From: Capsicum annuum
Taxonomy: Eukaryota > Streptophyta > Magnoliopsida > Solanales > Solanaceae
Assembly: GCF_002878395.1 (NCBI RefSeq)
Contig: NC_061121.1
Coordinates: forward strand, 138,976,458-139,040,457
DNA: 64,000 bases
Reading direction: 5' to 3'
Shown here: piece by piece, positions 20,846-32,696 of the stretch
Numbering within the stretch: the first letter of the stretch is position 1
Layout of the letters: each line of letters starts with the position of its first letter
Notes under the pieces: model-generated
The model's database searches: none
Seen by the model: the letters and a program-made list of their open reading frames with translations, nothing else
Told to the model about the DNA's origin: nothing
Program-made: the position numbers and the translations under genes

Positions 20846-22915
20846 TGGGATATTACCCCAACCATAGCATAAACCAATGTTTATAAAATAACCTAAGTAT
20901 TTGAAAATATCCATAACATGAAATGGATCCTTACGGAATATGGAAGGTCACAGTTTCAATCCAATTGAACTGATCCTGAATCCGAGCACTAAGCAGAAGG
21001 ACTAAAATGGTTGGTTCCTGCATCACGTGGGGATACGTCCACTCGAATATGGGTTAGCAAGTGAACGTTAGCATACACTCAGGATAAGGATAAAATAATA
21101 TCAACCTTTAAAAGAAAATAAACCAAACACATTCATTCACAGCCATATATATATGTAATATATATATATATCCATGTCGGGAAAGGGAACTGGGTTTAAC
21201 ATGACATTAAAACCATTAACCTGGGTATGTGTAGCTTAACCATCCTAAAACCACCCACGGTCTATATGGGTCTAGTGTAACTTCCTGAACAGGCTCTAAT
21301 ACGTGTAGCCGCACGAATGAGAGATACCATAAGAGAAGGGGATTCTTGAATACCCTTCCCTTTCCATGATACATATGTACAAGTATACTTGGGGGATTCC
21401 CATGTACCCCATAAGTATCATATATGATCGGCATGACCAATCCACATTTCGACAAATATGAGTTTCTATTATTTGTCCATTGAACTCACACCTTCACGGT
21501 TAGCTATGACACTCCTCCATTATTTCTCAATTAATATCATTACCACACAACCAAATCATCATTCCATTTATTATTAACCAAAGTTACGTGTAGTGGTATC
21601 ATCACACCGACTATAGCTTGCAAGCAATGTCCATAGGTATCCTTTTAAGAAGAAAGGATTTCCATCTACACATAGATTACATTAGCAAGTTGACTTAAGG
21701 GAATACCATGTACCCCACAAGTGATCATTATTATTTTTTCTTAGGGGATTCCCATGTACCCCACAAGGCTTTCATTTACAACAACCATAGCCACCAAAAC
21801 ATTACCATTTAACCATTCCAAAACATTTAAACCATTTATACCAATTAGGGTTCCTTTACGAAGCTATACCATGCAATTGTTCCATTAAAAGTCCAACAAT
21901 GTAGTAATAGAATTCTCATAGGTATTTTATCAAACAAATTGGGGCATAGTGTTTCTAAAACCAAAATAAAGTACCAATTAACCATTCCCATGCAACCAAA
22001 TGTCCAAATCACCATTTAAATCATGTAAATCCATAATTTAAACATGGGATAACCATAACCAAACATTTCTAACTTTAAACCCCAACATCTATTTGAAAAC
22101 CCAAAACTATAGTAAAATTCTGCCATGAAAATAATTCATAAAACATGACTTTAGTTGGAACTAACAATGAGGGAGCAATAACATGCCTTAGATTATGAAG
22201 ATTACTGAGAGAAATCACCCTTCTAAACCCCAAATTGATCCTACTGATGAAACCCTAGCCTTTTTTGACCCAAGAGCCTTGATAGAATTTTAGTGTGTTT
22301 TAAGAGATTTTGAGTGATTACAAATAGGTTAAATGATGTTGGAAGTGTGATATAATTCTTTGGGCCTTAAGAGGTTAAGAGGGCAAATGTCTAGATTACC
22401 CTAACTTTAATTACATAAAATTCCTGTAGGAGGGTACGACTTTACCACACCACCCATACCCTATCATATGAGTCATAACCACCACTCGTATCCTAGGCCT
22501 CCCCTTGGACTCCAACACTATCTAATATACAAAAACCCAAAGCAAACTATACCCAACTATACGAATAGTACTATGCGATCGTACCCTAGGTAGAATTATG
22601 AAGGGTTAACAATATCCAACATATGAGTTAGAGTATACCACTTGTATCATATCTCATGACTCGTACTCAGATCTAAGTTAATTCACTAAGTTTTAGATTA
22701 AGTGAAGGAAAACCCAAATCTACTACCCATCACCCACCATACGACTCGTACCCACTCTAGAAACTCAACCACCCAACACCAGACAACAAATGACTAGGTC
22801 ACCTGACCCATCCTCTCACCATACAATTATTATGGTGAGTCTTATGATGTCCAAAAATTCCAAAACCCAGGAAATTTTCTAAGGATCAAAACTCAGGGTG
22901 AATAGTAATACTCCA
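20846..22915 (-). repeat. Isolated LTR related to element F's LTR
   Basis: The minus strand aligns with element F's LTR in several blocks: the 'ggataaggataaa' region (near 21080), the 'tatatatat' block with 'tgtagctta' (21150-21245), and at the far end 'gaaattttctaaggatc' (22872-22890) matching F's LTR start. It begins TGGGATATTACC in plus orientation and ends near CTCCA 22915. No internal element sequence adjoins either end, so it is probably a solo LTR left by recombination. No clear target duplication is visible. Confidence 0.65.
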
Positions 22916-23066
22916 AATTCTATGAGAGAACCCACACTATAATCTACATGCAGTGAAAGTTCAATATGAGCACCAAATACATGTTACTCAGTAGGCAACT
23001 GCCAATTGAGCTCCAAATATAATTAGAATATGCATAACAAACAAGTAAGAATGTAAACTTTGCTCA
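22916..23066. other. Short unassigned flank of element F
   Basis: About 150 bp of A+T-rich sequence between the isolated LTR and element F's target duplication. Nothing recognisable. It was contiguous with the DNA now starting at 32692 before F inserted. Confidence 0.5.
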
Positions 23067-23071
23067 GATAT
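23067..23071. other. Target-site duplication of F, left copy
   Basis: GATAT immediately before the 5' LTR; identical to 32692-32696 after the 3' LTR. A 5-bp duplication is normal for Ty3/gypsy integrase. Confidence 0.85.
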
Positions 23072-25343
23072 TAAAGCATCCCAGGTTTGGATCCTTAGAA
23101 AAATTTCTAGGAATTATATTCTTTGGACCAATTACGACTCATGGTATTAGCCGTAAGCTAGGCTACCAGTTGTGAAAACCTATCGTATGCTGACCAGTAT
23201 TAGTTGGTGGGATAGTTTTGGACATTAGGATGGATACTACTTAAGGGTATGAGCCGTAAAGCATGGTTACGATTTATATAGGTGACTCATAAGATGTTCA
23301 GTATTTGATGCTCCTTGTGTTACATTCTTCCAGGGATATGGATCATGGGTGTAGGATATATGCTGAGGTTACGACTTAGTTGGATAAACCATATATTGGA
23401 TTGTGTTTGATCCATGGTTAAGTATTGGTTATGATTGGATGGGTATCAACCGTAAGCTAGGTTACAACTTGTAAGAAGGTTAGTCGTGACCCTGTGTTGG
23501 GATTTGATGGGATTTACGTGGGGGTATTCTGAATATTTCCCTACTTATCCTAATAAAGACCCACGACTTCTAATACACATAGGAGGTCATTTACCCTATT
23601 ATATTACTCTTAAATACATAGAATCTTTTAAAAAATGTGTCATAATTCACTCAAGAGCTTTTGGGTCAAAGAGTTATGGCTTCAACTAAGGGATTACTTT
23701 TGGGCTTGACTTGGTGAATTCTTTCCATCAATCTTCTTAGTTTTAGTCATGATTCTCTTTCCTACTTTTAATTTCATTTAAAGGCATAGTTATATGGTTA
23801 ATTTCATGGTTTATACATTTGCATTATTTTGGATTTCAATCATTGATTTGGGAGTTTTGATGTTAAAGGCTTGGATATAATTTTTTATGGTTTTAATTGT
23901 GCTTTCTATGCATTAATGGTGGTTTTTGATAATTAAATTGCATGGCAATGGTTTAATGGTAATATAATTTGCTTTTGGTTGAACTATGCCCCCAAGGTGT
24001 TTGATAAAATGCTTATAAAGATATGTTCATTGCATTGATTTATGTTAATGGAACTCTTGCTTGTTTTCAGCTTAAATGAATCCTTAAATGTTTTTAAATG
24101 GGTTACTAAGGTTTGTTTCTAATTGGTAAAGCTTGTGCAGATAATGGTAGTCTTCCAAGAGGTTAATATGGTAAACAAAAAGGGCATCAATAGTCCAATT
24201 AATCTAAATAGTTTGGTTAAGGATAGTGCTTGCAAGTATGAGAGTATTATGATACCACTGGTTTATCAAATAGCCTTGATTAATAAATGGATGATTGGAT
24301 TGTTTGGACTTGGTTTTAATTGGGTATTCAGGGCGGGAAGTGTAAGCTAATCCATGGAATGTGGTGATCTCGAAGATATCAAAACCAAAAACTCATATAT
24401 ATCGATATGAGGGGTGATCGATGGACTCATGCAAGTATCTATTTATATTGAAGGTATATACTAGTCATTCTAGGGTTGTTTCTTGGTCATTTGGCTACAC
24501 ACACTGGGACCCTTTTAGCTAGGAAAGTTGGGTGGTAAGACGGCTAAGCTACACGATCGAGGTAAAGGTTTAAAAGTTGCATGTTAAATTCGGTTCCTTT
24601 TTCCCAGCACTTATATATATATGTATAGTTGTTTGCATTGGATGGTTTTCCCTTGGTTTTGATAAATGGCATTACTTTATCCTTATCCCAAGATTTATGC
24701 CAGTGTTCACCTAGTAACCCTTCTACTTGCAATTGTATACCCACGCTATTCTGGAATAAGACATTTGACTTTTTTTTCGTATTACTTGATTTAGGGATAA
24801 CTTATTGGATTGAAGTGGTGAGTTTTCATCCTTTTGGAAGGCATTATTTCATGTTCGACTTTCTTCGACTTTTTATTATCTATCCGAATATTAGTTTTGG
24901 CAATAGTTGGGGGCATGTCCCAACTAGATATTTGTATTCTTTTGGATAGTGGCTTTATGATACTTCTGTGGGTTAGAATGGGTGTGATTGGTATTGGTAT
25001 TAGCCTCTGCGTTGGAAGAAGTTTGGAGGTTGGCATCATCAGACATGATTTTTCACTGTTCCATCATACATTTTGGCTTTGGCTTTCATATTATGCTTCG
25101 ATATTCTCGTTAGTCTAGTATGGTATGGATGGTTGGTTTGGTATGGAAAAAATTAATTAGGTCGGTCATGGTTGTGAACCTATCCCAAATTCATTATGAG
25201 AGCACTACACAATCTTGTTATATGCTTAAAATTCAGCTCATCTAATATTGTGTAAGGTAGTTGGGTTGGGTTAAGGGGGTGGTCCCCAATCCTAGGTGGA
25301 CCTGGATTCCTATTATGACAAGTCCCCAGTCCAGGCTGCATCA
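23072..25343 (+). repeat. 5' LTR of element F
   Basis: Begins TAAAGCATCCC (canonical TG mutated to TA) and ends GCTGCATCA next to the PBS; about 2.27 kb. U3 repeats words such as 'gccgtaagctaggctac' and 'tcgtaagaaggtcagtcgtgacc', so it has several short GTAAG/CTTAC-type dyads. A (TA)n run is near 24610. Open frames here are short and unrelated to known proteins. Confidence 0.9.
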
Positions 25344-25345
25344 AG

Positions 25346-25359
25346 TTGGTATTAGAGCC
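25346..25359 (+). other. Primer-binding site of element F
   Basis: TTGGTATTAGAGCC, one C-to-T change from the initiator-tRNA-Met PBS, two bases after the LTR end. Confidence 0.9.
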
Positions 25360-25589
25360 TAGGTTCATTGTAAATTGGGAGTCCACAAGCCATATTGAGT
25401 AGTATCTCTTTTAGGGGTGTGCAGCGTGCCACACTCATAAGGGAAAGACTGTAAGAAATCTAGGAATGTTTTAGTTTCTTGGTATTCTTTCTTGAAGCTT
25501 GATTTCTTAGTCCTTAAATCTCCTCTAATCATTGTTTGCTCATTTTAAAGATCAGGCCTCCTAGATCTATAACATAAGGAAATTTTTTT

Positions 25590-26890
25590 GTCCCATCTGG
25601 GGATAATGCTAAAGGAGTACCTCCTACGTCTGAAATACATCTTCGATCTCATGGTCCTGTTCTTGATTGTACCAGAGTTCCTTCTATTCCTCCTACTGCT
25701 CCTCAGGTCCCTTAGGAAAATATAACGAATGCGGAGTTTTATCAGTCTATACATACTATTGCCTAATTTAGTTGCTTCTCAGGCTGAGTGGGGTACAACT
25801 AGCATTGTATCTATTAAGTCTTTAAGGCTTGGACAATTTATGAAAATGGCTCCTCCGACTTTTACGGGAGTGAAGATGGAGGAAGACCCACAAGGCTTTC
25901 TTGATGAGATAGAGAAGATATTTTAGGTAATAAGGGCTACTAATGTGGAAGGAGAAAACTTTGTAGATTATTATCTCAAAGAGGTTGTTTATCTATGGTA
26001 TAAAGAATAGGACAAAGAGAAGGGTAATGTAGAAGAAGATTGTTTGTGGAAGGCTTTTTCTGATGCCTTCATGGATTTATTCTTTCCTCAAGAGTTAAGA
26101 GAAGCTAAAATAGAGGAGTTTGTAAACATAAGAGAAGGGATAATGTCTGTGTAGGAGTATACTTTTTAGTTCCATCAATTTTCGAGGTATGCTTCTAATT
26201 TTATAGGTTTTTTCAGGTCAATTATGAGAAAGTTTACTTCTAGGCTGAACAGAGATCTAATTTAGGAGAGCAAGATTGTTTTGCTTATGAAGAATAGTGA
26301 CATATCGAGGCTAATTGTTCAAATTCAATAGGTTGAGGATAAGAAGACAAGAAAGGCAGGTAGAATATAGTGAAAAGTAGGGTAAGTAGGGTAAGTTTTC
26401 TGATCATAGAGGTGCCTAGTATCAAGGTGGTTGAGATGGTAAAAATGATAGAAAAAGAAGTGGGGGAGTTCTGGTTCCTTCTCTACTGTCAGTGCTCCTT
26501 ACCCCATATAGTTGGGCGACAGGCATCATCATGGTGGTGATAATTCTTGAGCACAGGAAGCCTAGTCTCAGGTAAGTGGAGGCCATTTTATTTCTTTGTG
26601 TCCTCCTCATTGGTTTTGGTGTCGTCCACATCAATGATTCTGTGAGAAAGGTAGGGATAAGTTCTTCAAGTGTGGCCATTTAGGCCATTGGCTTAGGGAT
26701 TATCCATCTAACAAGGTTTCTATGGGGGAGTATAAGATTTAAGTGGCTTCATCTTCTGTTTCTACACCCGGTAGTATGGCATCTGCTTTTGTTACTACTC
26801 CTAGTTCCAATGCTGGTCGAAATAGGTTGTATTCTTTGGCATCCTATTAAGAATCTCAGGCATCCCTTCATGTTCTTACTGGTACGTTAC
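25590..26890 (+). pseudogene. Element F Gag (broken)
   Basis: The capsid region begins SLRLGQFMKMAPPTFTGVK (25813-25868), then EEDPQGFLDEIEKIF and a stop at 25924. Downstream in the same frame: LFFPQELREAKIEEFVNIREG (near 26080-26145), the retrotrans_gag segment, with several TAG stops. The zinc knuckle near 26660-26705 reads FKCGHLGHWLRDY, where the first Cys is Phe and the last is Tyr. A Ser/Thr-rich spacer and NRLYSLASY precede protease. Gag would build the particle; six or more stops prevent this. Confidence 0.88.
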
Positions 26891-27200
26891 AATTTATCTC
26901 TTGTTATATGTAATGTTTGCTTGATCTAGGTTTTACCCTTTCCTATGTGACTCCTTATATAGCCGTGTTCTTTGATTTTGATCCAGAGATTATTTTGGGT
27001 CAGTTTTCTAGTTCCACCTCGGTAGGAGATCCAGTCATTCCTGATGGGTCTATAAGGGGTGTGTGGTATCTGTGAGTGGTCGATAGACTTTGGCAGATCT
27101 GTTTGAGTTTGGTATGGTAGATTTCAATGTAATTTTGTGCATGGATTGGTTGCAATCTTGTTAAGAAAATTTAGATTGTTGAATCGTAGGGTCATCTTTA
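26890..27200 (+). pseudogene. Element F aspartic protease (broken)
   Basis: LLDLGFTLSYVTPYIAVFFDFD (near 26918-26985) is the active-site region with D-L-G; STSVGDPVI follows. The distal VDFxVILxMDWL segment survives out of frame at 27117-27150 ('gtagatttcaatgtaattttgtgcatggattgg'). A stop precedes LLDLG and a frameshift lies near 27050. Confidence 0.8.
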
Positions 27201-28399
27201 GACTCCATACTGATCAAAAAATAGAATGGGAAGGTTGTTCCTTAGCGCCTAGGGAGAAGTTTATTTCTTATTTTAGAGCCCAAAGGTTAATCTCTAAATG
27301 TTGTCTTTATCACTTAGTCCAAGTTAAAAATTCTAATTTGGAAGGTCCTCCTTTATTTTTAGTCCTTATGGTTAATAAGTTTCCAGAGGTCTTTTCGGAT
27401 GATCTTCCAAGTGTTCCTCCGAATAGGGAAATAGAGTTTGGTATTTATTTGCTTCTAGACACTCGTCCAATTTCTTTTCCTTCATATAGAATGGCTCTGG
27501 CTGAGTTAAGGGAACTCAAGGAGCAAATTAAGGATCTTTTAGACAATGGGTTTATTCATCCAAGCTTTTCCCCGTGGGTTCCACCGATGTTGTTTGTGCG
27601 TAAGAAGGATGGTTCTCTTCGTATGTGCATAGACTACAGACAGTTGAATAAGGTAACTATCAAAAACAAATACCCTTTCCATCAGATTGATGATCTATTT
27701 GACTTGCTAAAAGGTGCAAAGTTCTTCTCTAAGATAGATATCCGGTCTGGGTACCATCAGTTAAAGATTAGGGAGGTGGATATCCCTAAGACGACTTTTT
27801 GCACTAGGTATAGGCATTATGAGTTTTTGGTGATGTCATATGGATTAACAAATGCCCTAGCAGCATTCATGGATCTGATAAATAGGGTGTTTCGGTTGTA
27901 TTTGAATCTCTTCATCATTCTGTTTATTTATGATATTCTGGTGTATTCAAAGAGCAAGGTGGATTATGCTAATCTCCTCCGTGTGGTGTTGCATACCTTA
28001 AGAGAGCAATAGTTGTTTTCTAATTTCTTTAAGTGTAAGTTTTGGTTGAATATTGTGACATTCATAGGTCACATTATTTATAGTAAAGGTATCATGGTGG
28101 ATCCGCAGAAGGTGGTTGTGGTGAAGAATTTGCCTAGACCTATAACTCCATTTGATATTTTGAGCTTCTTGGGTTTAGCAAGGTATTATAGGCGGTTCGT
28201 GGAGAGCTTCTCCTTGATAGCTGCTCCTTTGACTAAGTTAACTCGAAAGGTTAAGTTTTCTTGGTCGGATACGTGTGAAGGGAGTTTTGACAAGTTGAAG
28301 GATAAGTTAATTTTTGCTCTAGTTCTGACTTTGCTAGAAGGCAATGATGGGTTCGTGGTTTATTATGATGCATCTTGGGTCAGTCTTGGTTATGTGTAG
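27137..28399 (+). pseudogene. Element F reverse transcriptase (one stop, altered active site)
   Basis: The longest coding stretch in the window: 27137-28012 open, a single TAG at 28010-28012 (from CAG by position), then open again to 28399. Linker [19 protein letters not shown], then [87 protein letters not shown] and [16 protein letters not shown] follow in family order. The catalytic motif reads [10 protein letters not shown], so one of the two metal-binding aspartates is Tyr. Connection: FKCKFWLNIVTFIGHII, SFLGLARYYRRFVE and KLTRKVKFSW. Catalysis is not expected. Confidence 0.95.
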
Positions 28400-28904
28400 A
28401 TTCAACATGGGAAGGTGATAGCCTATGCCTCTAGGTAGTTGAAGGTGCATGAGAGGAACTATCCTAATCATGATTTGGAGTTATTTACCATCATGTTTGC
28501 TTTGAAGATATGGCAGAATTATTTGTATGCGGTCCACGTAGATATCTTTTCTGATCATAATAGCTTATAATATGTGTTCTCTCAGAAAGAGCTTAATCTC
28601 GGGCAGAGAAGACGGCTTGAGTTTTCTCAAGGACTATGATATGAGTCTTCACTGCCATCCGGGTAAAGCTAACATAGTTACTGATGCTCTTAGCAGGTTG
28701 TCCATAGATAGTTTGGCTCATGTGGATGAAGGAAAGTGGGAATTGGTGAAGGATATTCATTGCTTGGAAAATCTTGGGGTTCATCTCTTAGACTCCAAAG
28801 ATGGTGGTATGATAGTGTATGAAGTTGTTAGATCATCTCTTGGTGCTGAGATTAAGGAGAAACAAGTGTTGGATTCTGCCTTTATGAAAATTAAGGGTAG
28901 CTAG
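28400..28904 (+). pseudogene. Element F RNase H and linker (broken)
   Basis: VYYDASWVSLGYV ends at a TAG (28397), then [32 protein letters not shown] and a DIFSDHNSL region with stops. A frameshift near 28610 leads into LKDYDMSLHCHPGKANIVTDALSRLSI and SLAHVDEGKWELVKDIHC, open to 28904. The His of the H-P-G-K motif and D-A-L-S are intact. Confidence 0.88.
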
Positions 28905-29880
28905 TGAGCAAAAGGTGGTGGATTTTGAGATTAGTAGCGATGGTACTTTGCAGTACCAAGAGAGGTTGTGTGTTCCTAATGTAGATGCATTATGAAAAAG
29001 GATCTTGTCTCAGGTGTATGATTCGCATTATGATGTCCATCCTGGTTCTATTAAGATGTATCATGATCTCAAGAAGATCTATTAGTGGAGTGGCATGAAG
29101 TGGGACGTGGCTGATTGTGTGTCAACAAGTTAAGGTTGAGCACATGAGGCCTGGTAGGTTGTATCAGTGGATTAAGTTGCTTGAATAGAAGTGGGAAGAT
29201 ATCAATATTTATTTTTTACTGGTCTTCATCGGTCTCGGAACCAATTTTATTTGATTTGGGTCATTATGGAGAAGATGACGAAGTCTGCGCATTTTTTTCC
29301 TGTGCAGACTAAATTTTTGGCGAAGGATTATGCGAAGCTTTATCTTTAAGAGATTGTGAAACTTCATGGGGTGCCTATTTTGATTATGTTTGATTGTGGT
29401 ACATAGATTATGTCCCACTTCTTACTGTTTTTCAACAAATGGTTGGAGGTTAAGGTGAGCTTGAGTACGGCTTTCCACCCGCGGTTGGATTGGTAGGTAG
29501 AAAGAACTATTTATTCATTGAAAGATATGCTTCAAGCCTGTGTGTTTGATTATGGTGGAATTTGGGTATAGCATCTACCTTTCGTAGAGTTTGCTTACAA
29601 CAATAGCTATCATAAGAGTATTGGTAAGGCTCCTTTTTAGGCGTTATATGGTGGGAGGTGTAGATCTCCTATTGGCCGGTTTGAGCTCGACGAGGCTTAT
29701 TTGCTTTATTCAGATTTGGTTCGTCAAGCTATGGAAAAGGTAAAGGTGATTCTGGATAGGCTCAAGGCTGCCCAAAATAATCAAAAGTCATATGCGGATG
29801 TTAGGCGTAGAGATTTGGAGATTTCAATTGGGGATAAGGTTTTATTTAAGGTGTCTCCTATGATGGGAGTAGTGCGGTTT
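28905..29880 (+). pseudogene. Element F integrase (broken)
   Basis: N-terminal HHCC-like segment near 29020-29150 (HPGSIKMYHDLKKIYxWSGMK). Core: WVIMEKMTKSAHFFPVQT, where the first catalytic Asp of VDRMTKSAHF-type motifs reads Glu; IMFDCGT keeps the second Asp; VERTIYSLKDMLQ keeps the Glu. FVEFAYNNSYHKSIGKAPF then ALYGGRCRSPIGRFEL follow. The segment from 29701 is open: VRQAMEKVKVILDRLKAAQ, DVRRRDLEISIGDKVLFKV. Five or more stops interrupt the first two thirds. Confidence 0.9.
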
Positions 29881-30245
29881 GGAAAAAAGGAAAAGCTCAG
29901 CCCTCGGTACATTGGTCCTTATGAGATTTTGTGGAGAGCGGGCAATATTGCGTGTGAGTTAGAGTTGCCATCTAGTTTGAGTTTGGTTCATCCGGTATTT
30001 CATGCTTCTATGTTGAAGAAGTGCACTGGTGATTCGTTTTCGATTTACCTTTAGAAGGGTTGGATATCTTGGATTGTCAACCTTATGAAGAGGTCCTGGT
30101 CAAGATATTAGATAGGAAGGCTCATCAGTTGTAGACTAAGGATGTGGCTTTGGTTAAGGTTCTATGGTAGAACCACAAGGTGGAAGAGGCCACATGGGAA
30201 GTAGAAGAGGACATGAAGTCCAAGCATCCGCTCTTGTTTTCTTCT
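29881..30245 (+). pseudogene. Element F integrase tail, chromodomain-like
   Basis: GKKEKLSPRYIGPYEILWRAG, ACELELPSSLSLVHPVFHAS and LKKCTGDSF are in one frame to the stop at 30052. A shifted frame carries QPYEEVLVKILDRKAHQL and, near 30178-30240, VEEATWEVEEDMKSKHP. This is the class of tail called a chromodomain (group II) in Del/Tekay elements; clade assignment is inferred. Confidence 0.85.
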
Positions 30246-30427
30246 CCTGATATTCGTGCGGAAGGTATGTGTTTTTGAACACATCATTATTTTCTGAATT
30301 TGTTAAAGAAAATATTAACATATTTACCTCAATGTTTTCAATCTTTGTTAAAGGGGTTTTTGATAATGCAAATAACACTGTGTGTGGTTACCCCTACCTC
30401 GTCCATCATTCGGGGATGAATGTTACT

Positions 30428-30439
30428 TGTGGGGGAGAC
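30428..30439 (+). other. Polypurine tract of element F
   Basis: TGTGGGGGAGAC ends one base before the 3' LTR start TGAAGCATCCC at 30440. Confidence 0.8.
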
Positions 30440-32691
30440 TGAAGCATCCCAAGTTTGGATTCTTAGAAAAATTTCTAGGAATCTCATTCTCCGGACCCAT
30501 TATGACTCATGGAATTAGCCGTAAGCTGGGGTACGAGTAGTAAAGAACTATCATAAGCTGACTAGTGTTAGTTGGTGAGAGGGTTTTAGACATTGGGATG
30601 GATACAACTTAAGGGTATGAGTCGTAAGGCATGGGTACGAGTTCTATATGTGACACGTAAGGTGGTCAGTGTTTGATCCTCCTAGTGTCACATTCTGCCA
30701 GGGATACAGATCATGGGTATGAAATATATGTTAAGGTTATGACTTGGTTGGATGAGCCGTATACTTGAATATTTCTAATCAAAGGTTAAGGATTGGTTAC
30801 GATTGGGTGGGTATCAACCGTAAGCTAGGTTACGACTCGTAAGAAGGTCAGTCGTGACCCTGTGTCAGGTTTTTATGGGATTTAAGTAAGGGTATTCTAG
30901 ATATTTCCCTACTTACCCTAATAAGTGAGCACGAATTCTAATACACTTAGGAGGTTATTTACCCTATTATTTTACTCTCTAACACTTAGAATATCTTCCA
31001 AAGCATATCATAATTCTCTCAAGAGCTTTTGGAGAAAAGATCTAGGTTTTCAACTGAGGGATTACTTTGGGGCTTATGTTGGTGAATTCTTTCCATCAAT
31101 CTTATTGGTTTAAAACATGATTATCTTCTCTACTTGTAATTTCTATTAAAAGCATGGTTATATGGTTAGTTTGATGGTTTTAATTTGGGATGGTTTTGGT
31201 TTTGAATCATTAATTTATGGATTTGGATGTTAATGGCTTGGATATGATTTCTTATGGTTTTAATTGTGCTTTCAATGCATTAATGGTGGTTTTGGATAAA
31301 GGAATTGAATGGTAATGGTTTAATGATAATGGAATTTTGTTTTGGTTGTACTATGCCCCGAAGGTGTTTGATAAAATGCTTATAAAAGATATGTTCATTG
31401 CATTGAATTATGTTAATGGAACTCTTTCTTGTTTTCAGCTTATATAAGAAACCTTTAATTTTTTCAATGGTTTACAAAGGTTAATGGCTAATTGGTAATG
31501 CTTTTGGAGAACATGCTACTCTCTCAAGAGGTTAATATGGTAAATGGAAAAGGCATCGAGAGTCCCCTTAATCTAAATAGTTTGGCTACGGATAATGCTT
31601 GCAAGTATGGTGGTATGACGATACCACTAATTTATCAAATTTCCTTGGTTAATAAATGGATAATTGGATTGTTTGGACTTGGTTTTAATTGTTCATTAAT
31701 GGTGTAAAGTGTAAGCTAAGCCATGAAACATGGCGATCTCGGGGGGGATCAAAATCAGAAACTCATATTTTTCGATATGAGGGGTCTTCGATTGCCACAT
31801 CCGAGTGCACATTTATATTGGAGGGATGTACTAGTGATCCCTAGGTTATTGCCTATCCATGTGACTACACGCGTGGTAGGACGACTAAGCTATATGACCC
31901 AAGTTATGGTTTTTAAATGGCATGCTAAACTTAGTCCCTTTTCCCAGCATTTATATATATATATATGTATGGTAGTTTGCATTGGAAGGTTTTCACTTGG
32001 CATTGATAAATGGCATTACTTTATCCATATCTCGAGATTCATGCTAGTGTTCACCCACTAACTCGTCTACTGGCAATTGTATACCCACGTTATGCAGGAA
32101 CTAGACATTCGACTCCACCTGCATAGTACTTGATTCAGGGACATCTTATTGGACTGAAGTGGTAAGCTTCCATCCTTTCGGAAGGCATAATTTCATATTT
32201 TCTCATCATTAGACGTTTTATTATCTTTCTAGATATTGGTTTTTTCCATAGTTTTGGGCATGTCCCAACCGGATATTTGTATTGTTTTGGATAGAGGCTT
32301 TGTGATACTTCTGGAGGTTGTAATGGGTGGGATCAGTATTGGTGTCGGCCTTGGCATTGTAATAAGATTGGAGGCTGGCATCATCGGACATAATTTCTCA
32401 CTGTTCCATCATATTACATTTTGGGTTTGACTTTCATATTATTTTTCGATATTCTCTTCTGGTTTGGTATGGTATGGATGGTTAGTTTTATATGGACAAA
32501 CTTGATTGGGTCAGTCATGGTTGTGAACCCATCCCAAAGTCTTCTTGAGAGTGTTGCACAATCTTGTTATATGCTAAATTCAGCTCATCTAAGGTTTTAT
32601 AAGGCGGTTGGGTTGGGTTAAGGGGGTGGTCTCCAGTGCTAGGTGGACTTGGGATACCCATTACGACAAGGCCCCGATTTGATCTACATCA
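30440..32691 (+). repeat. 3' LTR of element F
   Basis: TGAAGCATCCC...GATCTACATCA, 2252 bp, versus 2272 bp for the 5' copy. Aligned throughout, with many single-base differences and small indels. Keeps the canonical TG start that the 5' LTR has lost. Contains a longer (TA)n run near 31954. Short open frames (for example 31723-32061) are not conserved in the other LTR as proteins. Confidence 0.9.
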
Positions 32692-32696
32692 GATAT
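32692..32696. other. Target-site duplication of F, right copy
   Basis: GATAT directly after the LTR end at 32691, identical to 23067-23071. Confidence 0.85.

Larger units (their letters stand above)
23072..32691 (+). mobile_element. Element F: structurally complete Ty3/gypsy element
   Basis: 9.6 kb with two full LTRs, PBS, Gag, PR, RT, RNase H, IN, chromodomain-like tail, polypurine tract and the 5-bp duplication GATAT on both sides. It is the least rearranged element here. Pol order and the C-terminal ATWEVEEDMK-type tail fit a Del/Tekay-like chromovirus (inference). The LTRs differ at perhaps one base in five or six by eye, so the insertion is old. Stops, frameshifts and active-site changes mean it is dead. 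Confidence 0.92.

Noticed and set aside
20846..22915. Target-site duplication around the isolated LTR
   Set aside because: The 5 bp left (CAGGT) and right (AATTC) do not match, and the ends are uncertain by a few bases.
24629..25118. Overlapping plus and minus open frames of ~100 residues
   Set aside because: They lie in element F's 5' LTR and are not conserved as proteins in the 3' LTR.
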